A DNA stretch of 64,000 bases from Anoplopoma fimbria (Eukaryota; Chordata; Actinopteri; Perciformes; Anoplopomatidae), in contig NC_072472.1 in NCBI RefSeq assembly GCF_027596085.1, positions 18,666,680-18,730,679 of the forward strand, given 5' to 3'. Made by a program: the position numbers and the translations under genes. The notes below the pieces were generated by a model, which saw only the letters and a list, made by a program, of their open reading frames with translations, had not been told where the DNA came from and made no database searches. Shown here piece after piece: positions 1-13,030 of the stretch. The stretch's first letter is position 1; each line of letters begins with the position of its first letter.

Positions 1-1794
1 CTGTACGTCTTTGTATTGACATGTGAGCAAGAGGGGGGGAATAGTTAAGCAGTTGAGAGACGTTGATTAAATATAATCACTTAGTCTTTGTGATGGACTG
101 TGTTTGACTATACAAAGTTGTCGGTGTGGAGTTAAAGAGGATAGATCCAAATCCAGGAGAGGCAGGTTGGGAGTAAGGAAATCTAACGCAGGGTACCTGA
201 GTACATTTCAGATACAGCGATCTCTTTCTCCCACGTGTTCACTGTATTCCTCACCGTGTGGAGTCATTTTGTTGTATGGAAAGATGAGGCCAGGGATCAC
301 TGTGGTAGTGAAAACGGAGTTGGCAGCTTGCCTAGGCTGGGTGGATGTAGCTGATGGTGGAAACCCAAAATGTTATGACAATGACAAAGAAGCTGTATTG
401 AATGTGAATAAGTCATGTTGTGGCTAATAACCAATCTCTGTAACATAATTATAACATCAGACCAACATAACATATAGGGTCATTCATAGCTGTCTTCCCC
501 CCACAATGGCTGTCATCGAGATTGTATTGATGATATAAGTGGACACATGGACAAACAGCAGGTAGGCCTGCAGACAATCTAGTAAGAGCAAGGGAGTGTA
601 ACGTTGGGAGAACATGCACGGACAAACAATAACTTTGGCATAAAAACTTGGGGACTAGCATGTATCTAGATGTTGCCTCTGGAGCTGATCGGACCAGTGG
701 ACATTTTTGGCCCACACACAAAACATGATGTATGAAAAAGAGAATTATCCAAGACACCTAAACAAAGGCGTGTTAGAGACTGTCAAAACTCAGATGAGGC
801 GGGACAAACACGACAGATGTGTAAGTGTGTTTCACACTCAGCAGCTTATAGCCCCAAATGCCAAATTGGCTATTTACCTTCCTTTTTTTCACCCAACCAG
901 ACCCCGTTACTTTTAGTATGTGGCAGTTTTTTTTCATTGTGTTTTGTGAGCACCTTTCATAGTGCCACTTCTAATAAGACCCAAAATTGCGTGGTATTCA
1001 GGTAAAAGTAGCATTCCGGTGAGCAGGACGAAGACAAATGGCAGGTGTCTGCAGCGCGGCCTGTTAATCCCCACACATTAAGTCTGCCTGAAATGACACG
1101 CTGTATGGAGAGAGAACTGTCGCAGAACATAGGATTTAAAGCAGCGTAATGTAAAAAAAGACGGAGAAAAAAAAGCAAACCTCACCGCTGTTTACTGAGT
1201 GTCTAGTTTATATTCGCTGAGAAAATCAATCTTAGAAAGATTTACCAAATGTAGACAAATTAGCTGGCATAAATTAGCCAGAGCATATTCATTATGCCTA
1301 TCCCTCAGTGGAATACGGCGCACGCTGCAGTGTCTTTATCGTTTAACTGCACTATCATAAACGTAATCATGTATTTAATCTTATGGGTTCTGACGGTGAT
1401 AAACACTGCCTCTTAAGCATTTTACAGTCCAAACCAAATATGCAAATACACACCTAAATCTGAATTTGAACCCACATATTCTGTTTATTTTAGCGAGCTT
1501 AACCTCAGTTTGAGCCTCTGAGCTCATTTTTCAAAACGGCTCCTTATCCTGCCCGTGTTCAGCTTCTGTGTTATTGTCCTGTCTTTCATGCATCAATAGA
1601 TGGATTATTATACATCCCTATTTGTAATTGGAGGGCAGGTTAGACAAGAGGATAATTAAAATAGTGTGTGTTGCTACTCCGTCTACTTTCTGTTACTTTC
1701 TTGACGCGCGTGGCTCACTGCTTTTCCCTGACCTCCTTTGTCCTCCAAGTTAATGTTGTTGATGTGGCGCTTACTGAGGACACACAGACTCGCT

Positions 1795-1902
<108 letters not shown>

Positions 1903-2060
1903 TCAGCACTCCCACACACTTAGTTGTGGAAGTACTTACTTATGCCAGAGTGGATACAGGCATGTTTTACCATTCAAATAAAATAAGTTATAGTGTTATT
2001 CAAGTTTTGATTTATTTCGGATGGTTAACATGACTTGAGTGAAGGAGCAAAGCAGTGTTG

Positions 2061-2292
2061 ATTTGACAATTGATGGAAAATGAATTATTATTTTGATAAC
2101 CGGTTAAACAAATGTTTCATTTGAGCAAAAATCCATAAAAAAGAATGTGTTTTATCATTGTAGATTAAATAGTTGTTGGTACTGGCCTGCTGTTCGGACA
2201 AATCAATCCATTTTACCACGTCATGTCTGGCTTTGGTAACTTGTGATGGGCTTTTCTTTCTTACAAAGTCTTGAATAAATCATTTTTTTTAG
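2061..2292 (+). repeat. Degenerate hAT-like non-autonomous element fragment
   Basis: The order of motifs fits a very common fish element: GGAAAATGAATTATTATTTTGATAA early, then GAGCAAAAAT, then GGACAAATCAATCCATTTTA, then GGTAACTTGTGATGGGC and a run ending near a TTTTTTTTAGAAA tract. In less decayed copies, as I recall them, these are GACAGAAAATTAAT, AAGCAAAAATGCC, GGACAAAACAAGCAATTTG and GGAAACTGTGATGGGCATTTT. The copy is diverged and its termini are not clear. Confidence 0.55.
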
Positions 2293-5200
2293 AAATTAGA
2301 CATAAACTCAGGTGCTTTCCAAAGGCAACAGACTCAGTTACTGTGGGTCTGGATGTAACTTGTATGTTTAACCTATCTAATGAAGGCTACAGATAGCCAC
2401 AAAAGGATTATTCTTTCCTCGGGAAAGCTCAAGGTTGCAGCAGAGATAATGTTAGAGCTCAGACGGAGGACAATATTGCACGGGCTGACAGGTTGGGTTC
2501 CCAGCTGGCAAAGGCTGACCACACTAGGATTGTAGTATTGCCTCCAGCAAAGGGAAAATTGGAATGACTGTGGCAAAGTCATGGATACGGCCACCAAGGC
2601 GTGAGCAGGGAGCCATGTGTTTGTGTCCGTGAGTCTGGAGGCCAGTCCTCATTACAGTGGCTGGTAAAATATTACAGTTCAGCTGACACTGTCTAAGTGA
2701 ATTGTCCAGAGCAGTTTTGACAGCTAGTGGAAGGCAGGGCTAGATTATGATGGATGATGACAACAGGGGTGGTGCAGAAGGAGCGTTGATGTGTTTTGTT
2801 GCTCATGCAAGAACTAATACCTACACCTAATGTGGTGCGGTTTTGGCTGATGGTGTGCAGACGCACACGCGTGGAGATGCCTGATGGGTATGTTAAAATG
2901 TTGTTCCTACCTACAGAATTCATTCAGGACCCCATCTTCGACAGCCTCACAGCCCCAAATGGTCTTCTCTCTGTGAAAAGAAAAAAACATATTCATTACT
3001 GTTGTTTGTCATTCCATCTGCTTTTGCGATACTATTCTTGCGTCATTCACGGCTTGTTGTTTGGGGAGAGTTATCCAAACCAAAACAATTAGATTTCATT
3101 GCTTTTCTTGTTTTCCTATCAATACAATTTTATGTCACGAACATCAATAGTTCCACTGGCAAGTAAAACAAGTATCAGTTTATTGAGGATAGATGACTGC
3201 AGTCTTTTAAAGCTCCAGTCTCTGTTTTCTCCAAATATATATATAAAAAAGCCTATAAAAAAAAATTATCAAAGGCAATATCAAAGCACCAACAAAAAAG
3301 GAAAAAGAAAATGTTTTTCTTGGCAAAGACTGAACAGCTGCACAAGACCGCTGACCACCACATGCCGTCTTAACTTTTCTGTGGTCAGAATAAAATAAAC
3401 TCATTGAACTGCTTGTTCTGTGTTCAGTGTTAAAGCCCAAAGACTTGTTCACAGCACTGATGTCTGCAACATACTCTCTGAAAGCGATATAAATCAATCT
3501 GAACGTCAAAGCTGGTTGGCTTTAAAGTCGGTGTAAAGTGTGTGTTTTGTGTGTGTGTGTTATATGTGAGTGCATGAAGAGAGAGACTGAGCCTTTTATG
3601 AGATGGCTACGCCTACCGTTTTAGAGCAAGTGTGAGTAATGGACACCAGAACCAGAGTTGTAAAGGACCAAATCTGAATCCTCTTCCACTTGTTACCACT
3701 CAAGGTTTACTTGTGCGCGCTAAAATAACGGATACCACAAAATATCTGGTCTAATGCCCTTCGTTGGAGCAGATGGGACAAGAAGAACACTTCATCCCAA
3801 GGTTCACTGGTCTTTTGGCTTCTTCTGGTGCCGCCAATCCATCTCCCAGTAGTCACTCTAGCTCCTGGGCTCTTGCCCGTTCTCCTTCCCCCTTGCCCTC
3901 CCTCCAAACACTGCCTCGTTCACTCATTCCCATCCCTCCCTCCCTTTCTCCCCCTCTCGCATCCACTCTCCTCTTCTCAATTTTGGCCACCAGGGAGGTG
4001 TGTGGCACTGAAGCAGGCATTATTGATAGAGCATCTGTTTAGACATGGTGCAGGATCTGTGGCATGTGGGCGAGCAGCTGGGGGTTCGAGCAGGGGAGAC
4101 ATTATGTCATATTACATATCTTGATATGTCTCGTTCACTTGTATGCATGCCCGTTTCACAGGCACACACTCCCACAGACACTGAGAGAAAACACAAACAC
4201 ATGCCACTGCCATCCCCAACAAGATTATTGGTTTCCGTCTTACATGAAAATGTGGAAAACCAGCCTGGTTTCACTACAAGGAGTGGTTTAAATTATTTAT
4301 GGGCCGTGTGCTAGAAGTTGTCTAATGTCACTATACTGTGCAGCAGCAGTTACAAAAGTCAGTTTTAGAGGCCATTTCAGACCAGGGAGCCAGAGGCAAA
4401 TATCCTGGCTTCATGGCTTTATTGGGGCAGCCAGACAGACAGAGTAGCCCTATCCAGATAATCACCGCACATCTCTTCTAGATGGCCAAACTTGTCAAAG
4501 CTCATGCAGCACACTGCCAATAGATTTTCATCCTTGGCAGCTGATGAAACCGAGGATTTTATGGCATTTTACGCTACACAAAGCCTGCATGGCGGATCTA
4601 TGTAGCAATGGAGAGGCAATATTTTCATCATTTGTGCACCTTCTTTTTCTCCCTATATGTGTTTGACTGCACATAGTTTTGGTTCCATAACTTAGAACCA
4701 GTTAAAGGTTGACAAATCATTAAAAACACTGTCGAAATTTGTTTTGCAAATTACTTTACACAGACCGCCAAAGGCTAAAATGAATAAGATGCAAAAGGAA
4801 GCTGTGTAACTTGAACTAACCAAGCACATGTAATACTTTCTAAACAGCTTTAAAAAACCTGTTAACAGCAAATCATAAGAGGCTTCAATGTCCTTGTGGT
4901 TTTAATGAAGCCGAAAAATCCTGCTTTACCTTTTCAAAATATTAGTTTTTATTCAGATATGACCTTTACCCATTCATAGCAACCACCTGCTGGCTACTCT
5001 GCCCACTCACTTATGGCAAAGGGGTTGGTATTGCATGGAAAACTCCCATAGTTGCAAAACTTTGCTAGATTCTTTTTTCACAGCATAAATTTTGACATGT
5101 AACAACAGGAAAAGCACAGGTGCAAATAATGACATGAATAATGGCTGCTTTCACGGTTTACTGAGACACTTGAATGGAACTGGGCCATCGTTAATATAAT

Positions 5201-5560
5201 TTTTTACACCTGTGCTGGTCTATTTATTACAAGTCGAAATGTCAGCTGTAGAGAAGTCCGCCTGCACTTCTAGTTATCGTTGTTTGATAAGCAGCTCTAG
5301 ACCAGACCGTGGTTTTAGTGCACCTGTTGCCTCATCATACACGTGTGCCGTAGTTTTTTTTGTTTGTTCGTACAAGTAGTCCCAGACCTCACATACATAG
5401 CCCTGCATATCTCCAGCTGTATCAGCGGTCTAATCAGCCAGAATAAATGAAAACACATGTGTGAGTACTGTATGCAGCTGTGAAGTCCCGACACATCTCT
5501 GGTACACCCACACTCACTTTGCAATTACTTTGGATGATTAGACCTCTTCGCAATGTGGGC

Positions 5561-5660
5561 ATATATGGACATATATCTATATAGATATGTATCTATATAG
5601 ATATATAAATATAGATAGATATAGATATATCAAGATATATAGATATAGATATAGATAGAT
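5561..5660. repeat. ATAGAT/ATATCT-rich tract
   Basis: A 100-bp AT-rich tract of irregular ATAGAT and ATATCT units, with internal dyads such as TATCTATATAGATA. It could form hairpins when single-stranded. Confidence 0.85.
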
Positions 5661-6003
5661 GTGCACAGTAACTGTGATTGTAATACTAATATACTAATAC
5701 TTCCATTTAAGTGTATACAGTCTTCACCAACCTTGTATATGATATAGATTTAAATTAAATGAGTCATTTTCTCATTGTTTTCAAATCAACCATTGTCTTG
5801 CCATGTCAGACAATATAACTCAGATATTAATATACTGTATCCATAACAAACCATTATCTTCTGTCAGTTAGGATTACTACAAGAAATCTCTTTAGCGGTT
5901 TTCAAGCTTTTTTTTCTTTTTCTTTTTACCACTTTAAAGGCCCATTTGGAGCATCTTGTTTTTCAAAGGAACAACTTCATGGCTTAAGTATGTAAATGGC
6001 TCA

Positions 6004-6049
6004 GTGCACACCTGATCTCTGCTTTGAGTGGCAGAGATCAGGTGTGCAC
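6004..6049. other. Perfect 19-bp inverted repeat with 8-nt loop
   Basis: The left arm GTGCACACCTGATCTCTGC (6004-6022) is the exact reverse complement of 6031-6049. The loop is TTTGAGTG. Beyond the stem, AAATG at 5994-5998 can pair with CATTT at 6053-6057 across an asymmetric internal loop. A perfect 19-bp dyad is far above chance for a single site. It could be a small foldback element, a cruciform-prone site, or a short hairpin RNA; nothing here decides between them. Confidence 0.9.
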
Positions 6050-6450
6050 AATCATTTCATCAAATTGGAATTTTAAGCAAACAGTCTTCACTGAAAAGGT
6101 GCAGGTGCAAGTCCAGATGAATACTCCAGTGATTTTATCTCTTCCCCCGCAGATTGCTTTCTTCATGCATATTTAGTTTCTTTTTTAAAGTATTTTGTTC
6201 GTGCATAAGGTATGAGGGTGCCTGGAGATATATTCAAAAAACCTTTTCTACACTTCTTATAATATCAGAAGTATTCAGTGACTTGTGCATCGTCTGTCTT
6301 TGCGTCTGTCCTGACCGGTACTCATGGTCAGTCTCCTTAATTACATTTTACTTTTTATTTATTCTGTTTTCTCTGTTCCCCTAATTTAAATTAGCACATA
6401 AATACCAAATGAGAATACGAGAAATTATTGTTTATCATGTGATATGCCTT

Positions 6451-6660
6451 GCTTGGTGGTGGTCAAAGGTCAAGTTCACTGTGACCTGTGACAAAACACA
6501 TTTTTGACCATAACTCAAGAATTCATATGCCAATTATGACAATTTCACACAGATGTCTAATAGGATTATATGATGAAGTGATGTCATTTTGGACAGGCAT
6601 GGATTTAAACTGCACCATGTCTGGTTGGCAGAGGCATACAACCACAAGGCGGTAGTTGTA
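6451..6660. repeat. Unclassified fish interspersed repeat fragment
   Basis: It contains GGTCAAAGGTCAAGTTCACT, then GTGACCTGTGACAAAACACA, then ACCATAACTCAAGAATTCAT, TTTCACACAGATGTCTAATA and ends with GCAGAGGCATACAACCACAA followed by GGCGGT. This order is familiar from many teleost genomic sequences, but I cannot place it in a named superfamily. Confidence 0.5.
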
Positions 6661-9500
6661 TTTTTATTTTTATTTCTTTGCATAATTAATGACATTAAGA
6701 CATTTGCATCTGCCACTTCTCATTTGAATTCCACTCAAAGTGCCTGAAAACCCACTGCGCACTATGTGCGCGTGGACAGAGGAGAGAAATTAATTAATTT
6801 GTACAACATTTCATTTTAGGTGGGAAGCAGCAATAAAAAGCCATGCTGCACCAGAGTCACAAAAAATTGACTGGCCCTCCCTTAATTATTTTTCATAAAT
6901 GTACAAATAGTGGTTGATTTAGCTCAACTGCAGGGAGTGCAGACCATTATTACAGGGGGGCAGGCTTTATTTCCAATTTCCCCTGCTTTAATAAATCTGT
7001 TTCACAGATTTTTTGAAAGAAGCCTCTCTGTTCAATCCCGGTTGCAAGCAGCTGCAGGAAGTGTTGAATTTCTTTAGCGGTAGCTTAAAAAGAATGGCAA
7101 AGCAAATCCAATTGAAATGAATTAGTATTGTGGTTAATATTTATGCTTACAATGAATAATGTCATTGAAATATAAACATTGCTAGCATGACAGGCAGCAG
7201 TAGAAGTTTAATTTTTCTTTGGCCTTGATTCGTTTGTACAGACTGCAGGTCGGGCCGTCATACGAGCCAAACCATCATCTAAATACCCGCCTGTAAATTT
7301 TGTCTAAAATGTAGGCAACCTTTGGATGGAAATGACCAATTGTCCAGTCAACTCTGACAATGGCAGCCCCCTTTGCTAGCTGCCCTGACTGCAAATGCTC
7401 TTAGTGGTCAGCTCTGGGTTCACGGCCAGGGACGGAACTGTCTTCCATGCCATTTGTTGTGTCTGACCTTTTAAGATGATGAAGCGCAGGGAGAGTGACC
7501 CCTGGCAGGGTTTGTTCAAAGAGCAGCCTCTTGGTAATGGGGGGTCCACAGCCTGGCAACATGCTGGGGGATTGATCAGCCCCTTACTCAAAGGCCAAAT
7601 ACAGAAAGCCCAGCCAGAAGAGAAGGCCATGGAGGATGTGGAGCCATCCTCCACTTTGAAGCCCTCGCCAATACCTCATCTGTTTCTCTGCATGAATAAC
7701 ATGCCTAACACCTATCTGGTAAAGCTTCTCTTCTGTCCTTTACCTCGTCTGTCCTCTCCACTCCTGTATGGGCTAACAGTTGCCTCGCTTTAGATTGAAA
7801 GATATGAGTGGAGGTCACAAAATCCTTTATATTTTATTTTTGTCAAGTTTCTCCTTTTCCTCCTAATTTTTCTTGTCTAGCTCGCTCCCTCTCTCCTGAA
7901 TACTTCCTGTGCTCTAGCGTTGTTGCACAGGATTAAATCCACTCATTTAGAGCTTGCATTGCTCCCACAGATGTCAGCTTTGAGATTGAAATGAGCTCCC
8001 CTTCTGCAAAGAGGCTGAGTTAAAAGGAAATTTCAGAGAGAGGGGGAAGAGGGGAACTAAACAGAGATGCATAGACTTTTCAGTCCCATAAGTGGAGCCA
8101 GAGTGTGGCTTAACATGTGTGCGGTTGACCAAGGGCTCAAGTGAGCGAGTATGGAAATACTGTTGATAATCATGGAATACACCTATGACGAAAAACATTC
8201 TCTTGCATTTTTATGTTGGTTTTGCATTTGCAAATGTTCCATTAGTCTGAAATCACATATTATATGTATGCTTTGGTGGACAGCATCAAATTGGAGTATC
8301 CAAGAGGGCTGCCTTTCCACGTAGATGTCAGTAATTTCCAATAATAACATGTATATAGTGTTTAAATGTTTAAATTAGCACCATGTACATTAACTTAAGC
8401 GGAATACATAAAACGTTATTACATTATTTACAGTAAAAGAAGCATTTCTTTGTATTACAGGTTTTCTGAAATGCTGTGTTCAAATATAAAAATGAGGTAT
8501 TGACTTGTCAAATGCTACCTAATTTGCATACATTTCCACAACAGAAATATGAACACTGGTTAGAGTCAAGATGAAAATTCATGTTTCAATGTTTCAATTT
8601 ATTGACATATATACAGTCAAAGGTTTTTAGAGAGGGAATATCTATTTTCATCACTCCATAAATCAGACAAAAAAAAAATCAATTTTGGCCATGTTTTAAG
8701 GAATACAATGTTCTATAAATCAGGCTCTGAATGATATATGAACAAACCCCTCAAATAAAAACCTTCACACTATAGATATGAATGAACGTGGATGGTTTGG
8801 TGTATGCAACTGCTAAACAAGATTTCTGGCTCAGAGTATGAAAAGAAAGCGATCTTTAAAGATATTTACTGTAAAATTCCATACATTTTGAATAGGGTTA
8901 TTTGACTGATATTCTCCTTCCACTAGTCTGAAAATAACCATGATGAAATCACTGATTAGTGCTGGGATAGTATCGATGTCGGCTAAAATGACAGAAGCCA
9001 AGCCAAGGAGCAGCCACAGTTATGTTGTGCTGTGTGTGAGACGCTGCAGTCTGGGTGGTCCAGGTGTCTCATCTGCATGTTGAACATCTCCGCAGCCTCC
9101 CACAGCATTTAGAGACAGTAGATTAGCCATGACTTCTTAAAGCCTGGCCTCTGCATGTACGCTATAAGGAGATCATCACCTATCTTGACCCTTCCTCAGG
9201 TGCTCCTTTGGAAGAGCTGACGTAAAAGACGATCAATGAGATAAATGACTTCAACCAAGACATAAACAAGCAGCGGTTACGGTCGTCCGTGGAGCTTTCT
9301 CATCCATGCTAATCACTGCCCAAAGGAAGTGATGAAAGGATATTCTGAAGTTATGAAGACGCCACGCCGCGTTCAGTTTATCGTGTGATTATATACCCAA
9401 TTATAGTGCAAGTAAGCAATTAAACCAAGCCTGGATGTTGTGAACAGATTCCGTCTGCAATTGAACTACGCCGCTGTACTTTGAGCACCTCACAGCTCTA

Positions 9501-9639
<139 letters not shown>

Positions 9640-11396
9640 CACACGCGCTTGATGAAAGTGGGGTGCTTGTAAAGCGAGCGAAGCCTGCCTTGATTACAAG
9701 GGTCAATAGCATCAGGATGACATCATCCTGCATCGCCTGATGAGTCGATGATGTCATGATCTGAGCTCTTGTGTGGTTGCTTGTATGTGTGCGCACATGT
9801 GGAGAATGGGGAAAGGCTGTCTGTGGGAACAGTACTCTTCTTCACCGTAAGACCATAAAAAGCATCTGTAAAGTAAACACAAGTGGCAGTTCCGCCTCTG
9901 AGCATTTGGCTCACTCAGTGAAAGCAATCTCTACTAAATGGTAATGGGCCTCCGCAAAGTGGCATCATCAGTGTTCTTCATTTTAGATGAACTGCTACAG
10001 TGTCACGCCTTTAAATATACCCTGTGCTTAAATAGTAATAACAATCTGGCCATACAGGCGATGAGAAGCCCCAATTCACTGGAATCAATTTTACTTTGCA
10101 ACCCCCCCCTCCCGCCTTTGCACGTATTTCAGTGCTTTAAAGCCTCGTTGTTTGCAGAGGATTATTTTGATTAAATGCTTTTTAGTCCCTGAGTGAATTC
10201 CCCTTTAGAGGATCTGGTGGGAGGTGTTGGCATCCAACAACATCCTGTCAGGCTTCTCTATTCAGACCAAATAAAATAAATGTGCCTGATGTACCAACTT
10301 CTGAGCGATCCGCTCTTCCATTTCTCTGCCTCCGCTCGCCACTTATTATTCCCCTTCCTGATTCCCTGGCTCGCGTCAGGAATGAGAAATGCTAATTAAG
10401 TTTAATGAAATTGATATCTATATCAATAGGTCAAAAAACACAAAAGGTGCATATCTGTTTCATTCATTCCAAGTCCCACGTTGCTTCAGACCTCAAAAGA
10501 AATTCATCACGCCGCCTCAAAGCCCTTTTTGGAGAGCCTCCGGCCCCCACCTCCCACCACATTCCTCCCTGCATCGGTTGCTACTGTATGTGATAGAAAT
10601 TGAGACATCTATTAAGCTCGGCCTATTGCTCGGCACAAAAGAGTCTGACATTCTTGAATGAAGAATCCCCCCGTGGTTCAAACCTTTGGATCTCATTACT
10701 CCCCATACTCCATTTGTACTAAAGAAATTCTATCAGTTCTGAGCAATTATGTTCAGGTTGGTTTTTCACTATTTTGTAACTCATATTCTATCCACTTGTC
10801 CGGCTGGCTTGTTGTCTTACCTTTAGCTATGTTTGCCTAACCTCGGTTGTATTTGCCTCATGGCCTCTTCCATCTGTAGCTACTTGCATTGCGTTCATTC
10901 AACATTCAAGATGTGCTGCTGTCTTAGTCCTAAAAAATACAATATGTCTTTAGGCAAGTACAGTGGCATCATGAAGAGATGGAGGGATAACAGTGGCTCT
11001 GTCCTTGTCTGAGTGGTTCTGTGTGTTTTCTTCGTGTGGCCATGGTCTCTGTTTGTGTGCATGTGTGTGGGAATGTGTGCTCGTTCTACGGATATCAACC
11101 AACGGAATTGGATTACTCCAGAGGAGAGAGAGCATTAATTTTTCCATCATCTCATCATGGACAGAGGTCCCTTCATTGATTAGGTTAGGTTCACGGTATT
11201 TCCCTTGTTTGTTTTTACAACACTGTCAAACTAAATTTCAGTGATGCCACGTTGAGAAATTAAACATAGATGAGAGGAGGGTAATTTTAATTTACTGAGA
11301 ACACAAAAATAATGTGTTTTGTATCGGATCCACACTTTTGGACGGTTGAAAACCTTGTTTATTAATCATTAACAAAATTAATGAAAATGAAAATGA

Positions 11397-11836
11397 CACT
11401 ACCACTTTCCATTACGCCCACTCATACATATTTATAATGCTATATAACAATCAGAATGCTTTAGAAAGTATTTTATAATGTTTATAAGGTCAAGGGTCAT
11501 AATTCTTCAGAATTGCTGGTCACTCACTGACCTATTTTTGTTTTGCAAGAATCATAGTGCATTATAATTCCCATAGTTGTAATACAATAAAAGTATTTGT
11601 ATAGTTTATTACAATCTCTTCTATAATGCATTATGACTTAAAGTTACTCTACCACTAAGTGGCCATTGTTTGCTTTAAGTAAAGTCCAAATAAGCTATAT
11701 TCCTTTTTTTTGTGTTGTTTTTGCTTGGATTTAACAATATTTTTTTCACTTTGCTTTATACAGTGCTATAAACAGATTATAACACATACATATGTTTATA
11801 ATGCATGGGCATCATAGGAAGTGCTACCAAAACAGA
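11397..11836. repeat. MITE-like element with imperfect terminal inverted repeats
   Basis: The left end reads CTACCACTTTCCATTACGCC and soon after TATTTATAATG. The right end reads ATAATGCATGGGCATCATAG then GAAGTGCTACCAAAAC, which is an imperfect reverse complement of the left end. The interior is rich in ATAATGCATTAT and TTTATAATG motifs, as in a common fish element whose ends read GGTAACACTTTCC. No transposase is present, so it is non-autonomous. Boundaries are approximate to about 10 bp. Confidence 0.55.
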
Positions 11837-12845
11837 AAGTGCTCCAAAGCCAGCTAAAGTACTAAAGTATACTTTACAGGTTTTTATGTAATTGCTGTTC
11901 TAGTGCAGCAATTCCATGGAAACAGCAACCTCTGTGCTGTTCCTTGGATGTTACTGGAGGACGATGTTGGTCTAATGTTGTATGGTGGATCCTCAGGGTG
12001 CAGCTAACCCAATCATTATCCACACACTGAGCGCCAAGAGAAGGTTTATAGTGAGATATTATAAATATAGAGAGAGGAAGGAAGTCACACAGAGAGAAAG
12101 CGAGAGAACAAGAGAGCAGTTTTTCTTTTCCCAAATGGGCCGAGCTTATTGGGAACCCGACCAAGTGTTCTCATGACCTAATTGCCACGGACTGCAATAA
12201 TAGTGTGTTTTTGTTAGAGTGTCAGTGTTGAGCTCTGCATTAACCAACATGTGTTTCTAGAGCCCAACATCCCAGTCAGAATGCACATATCAGGGACCAA
12301 TGTTTGACATTGCTGGGCTACATGGAATTCAATGAGCATGTTTTCACAGGCGTAAAAAACACAAGGGGGCTCTAGTCTCAGTTAGGTCATGTGTTCAAGG
12401 ATAATGAGGATCCATCCAAGTCCATTATGTTCATGAATGTGCTATCACTTGGTGAAGTGGAATATGAAACTGAATATATTGTGATTAATCATGAACCTTC
12501 CAGCCAGTGATGCTACTTGTCAGATTTTGAAACAGCTTTAGCAATCACAGTAGTGCAATGACAAAAAAAAGGCTCTCCAAATGGCGAGGAGTTTCTAAAC
12601 TGGCTTCTCCAGATCAGGAAATACTAAATTGTACTAGAACTACATACATGTACATATACGCAACATTCCAGAGGAACATGGTTTTCAAATTGCTCCTGTA
12701 TATTTATGTAATGGCTAGTACTAGTTACTTGGTTACAATTTACTTTGTTGTCCAATTTTTCAGCTTCATCACTTTTGGCCACCATTTTATGTATTAATTG
12801 CTAGATTGAATAAAATACTTAGTTTTTTGTATTTAGTGGCTAGGC

Positions 12846-13030
12846 TAGGGCTGTGCAATACAACGATGTTATAACAATAAAGTGATATGAGACTAGTAAT
12901 ATGGCAAAAGTGTTGTCCTTTTCCCGGTTTAAAGGCTGCATTATTGTTAAATGATGTCATGAACTTCCCACAATGTTTTAGCTGTTCTATTATTTTTGCC
13001 TTGCCCCACTTAGTCATTACTGATGGCCCT
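12846..13030 (+). repeat. Truncated hAT-like element (GGGCTGTGCAATA family)
   Basis: The segment opens GGGCTGTGCAATACAACGAT and continues GTGATATGAGACTAG, then AAGTGTTGTCCTTTTCC, then GGTTTAAAGGCTGCATTA, and ends with TTAGCTGTTCTATTATTTTT and CCACTTAGTCATTA. This order matches a fish non-autonomous DNA element that begins with GGGCTGTGCAATAT. The 3' half, which normally carries the inverted copy of the terminus, is missing after about 13030. Confidence 0.6.
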
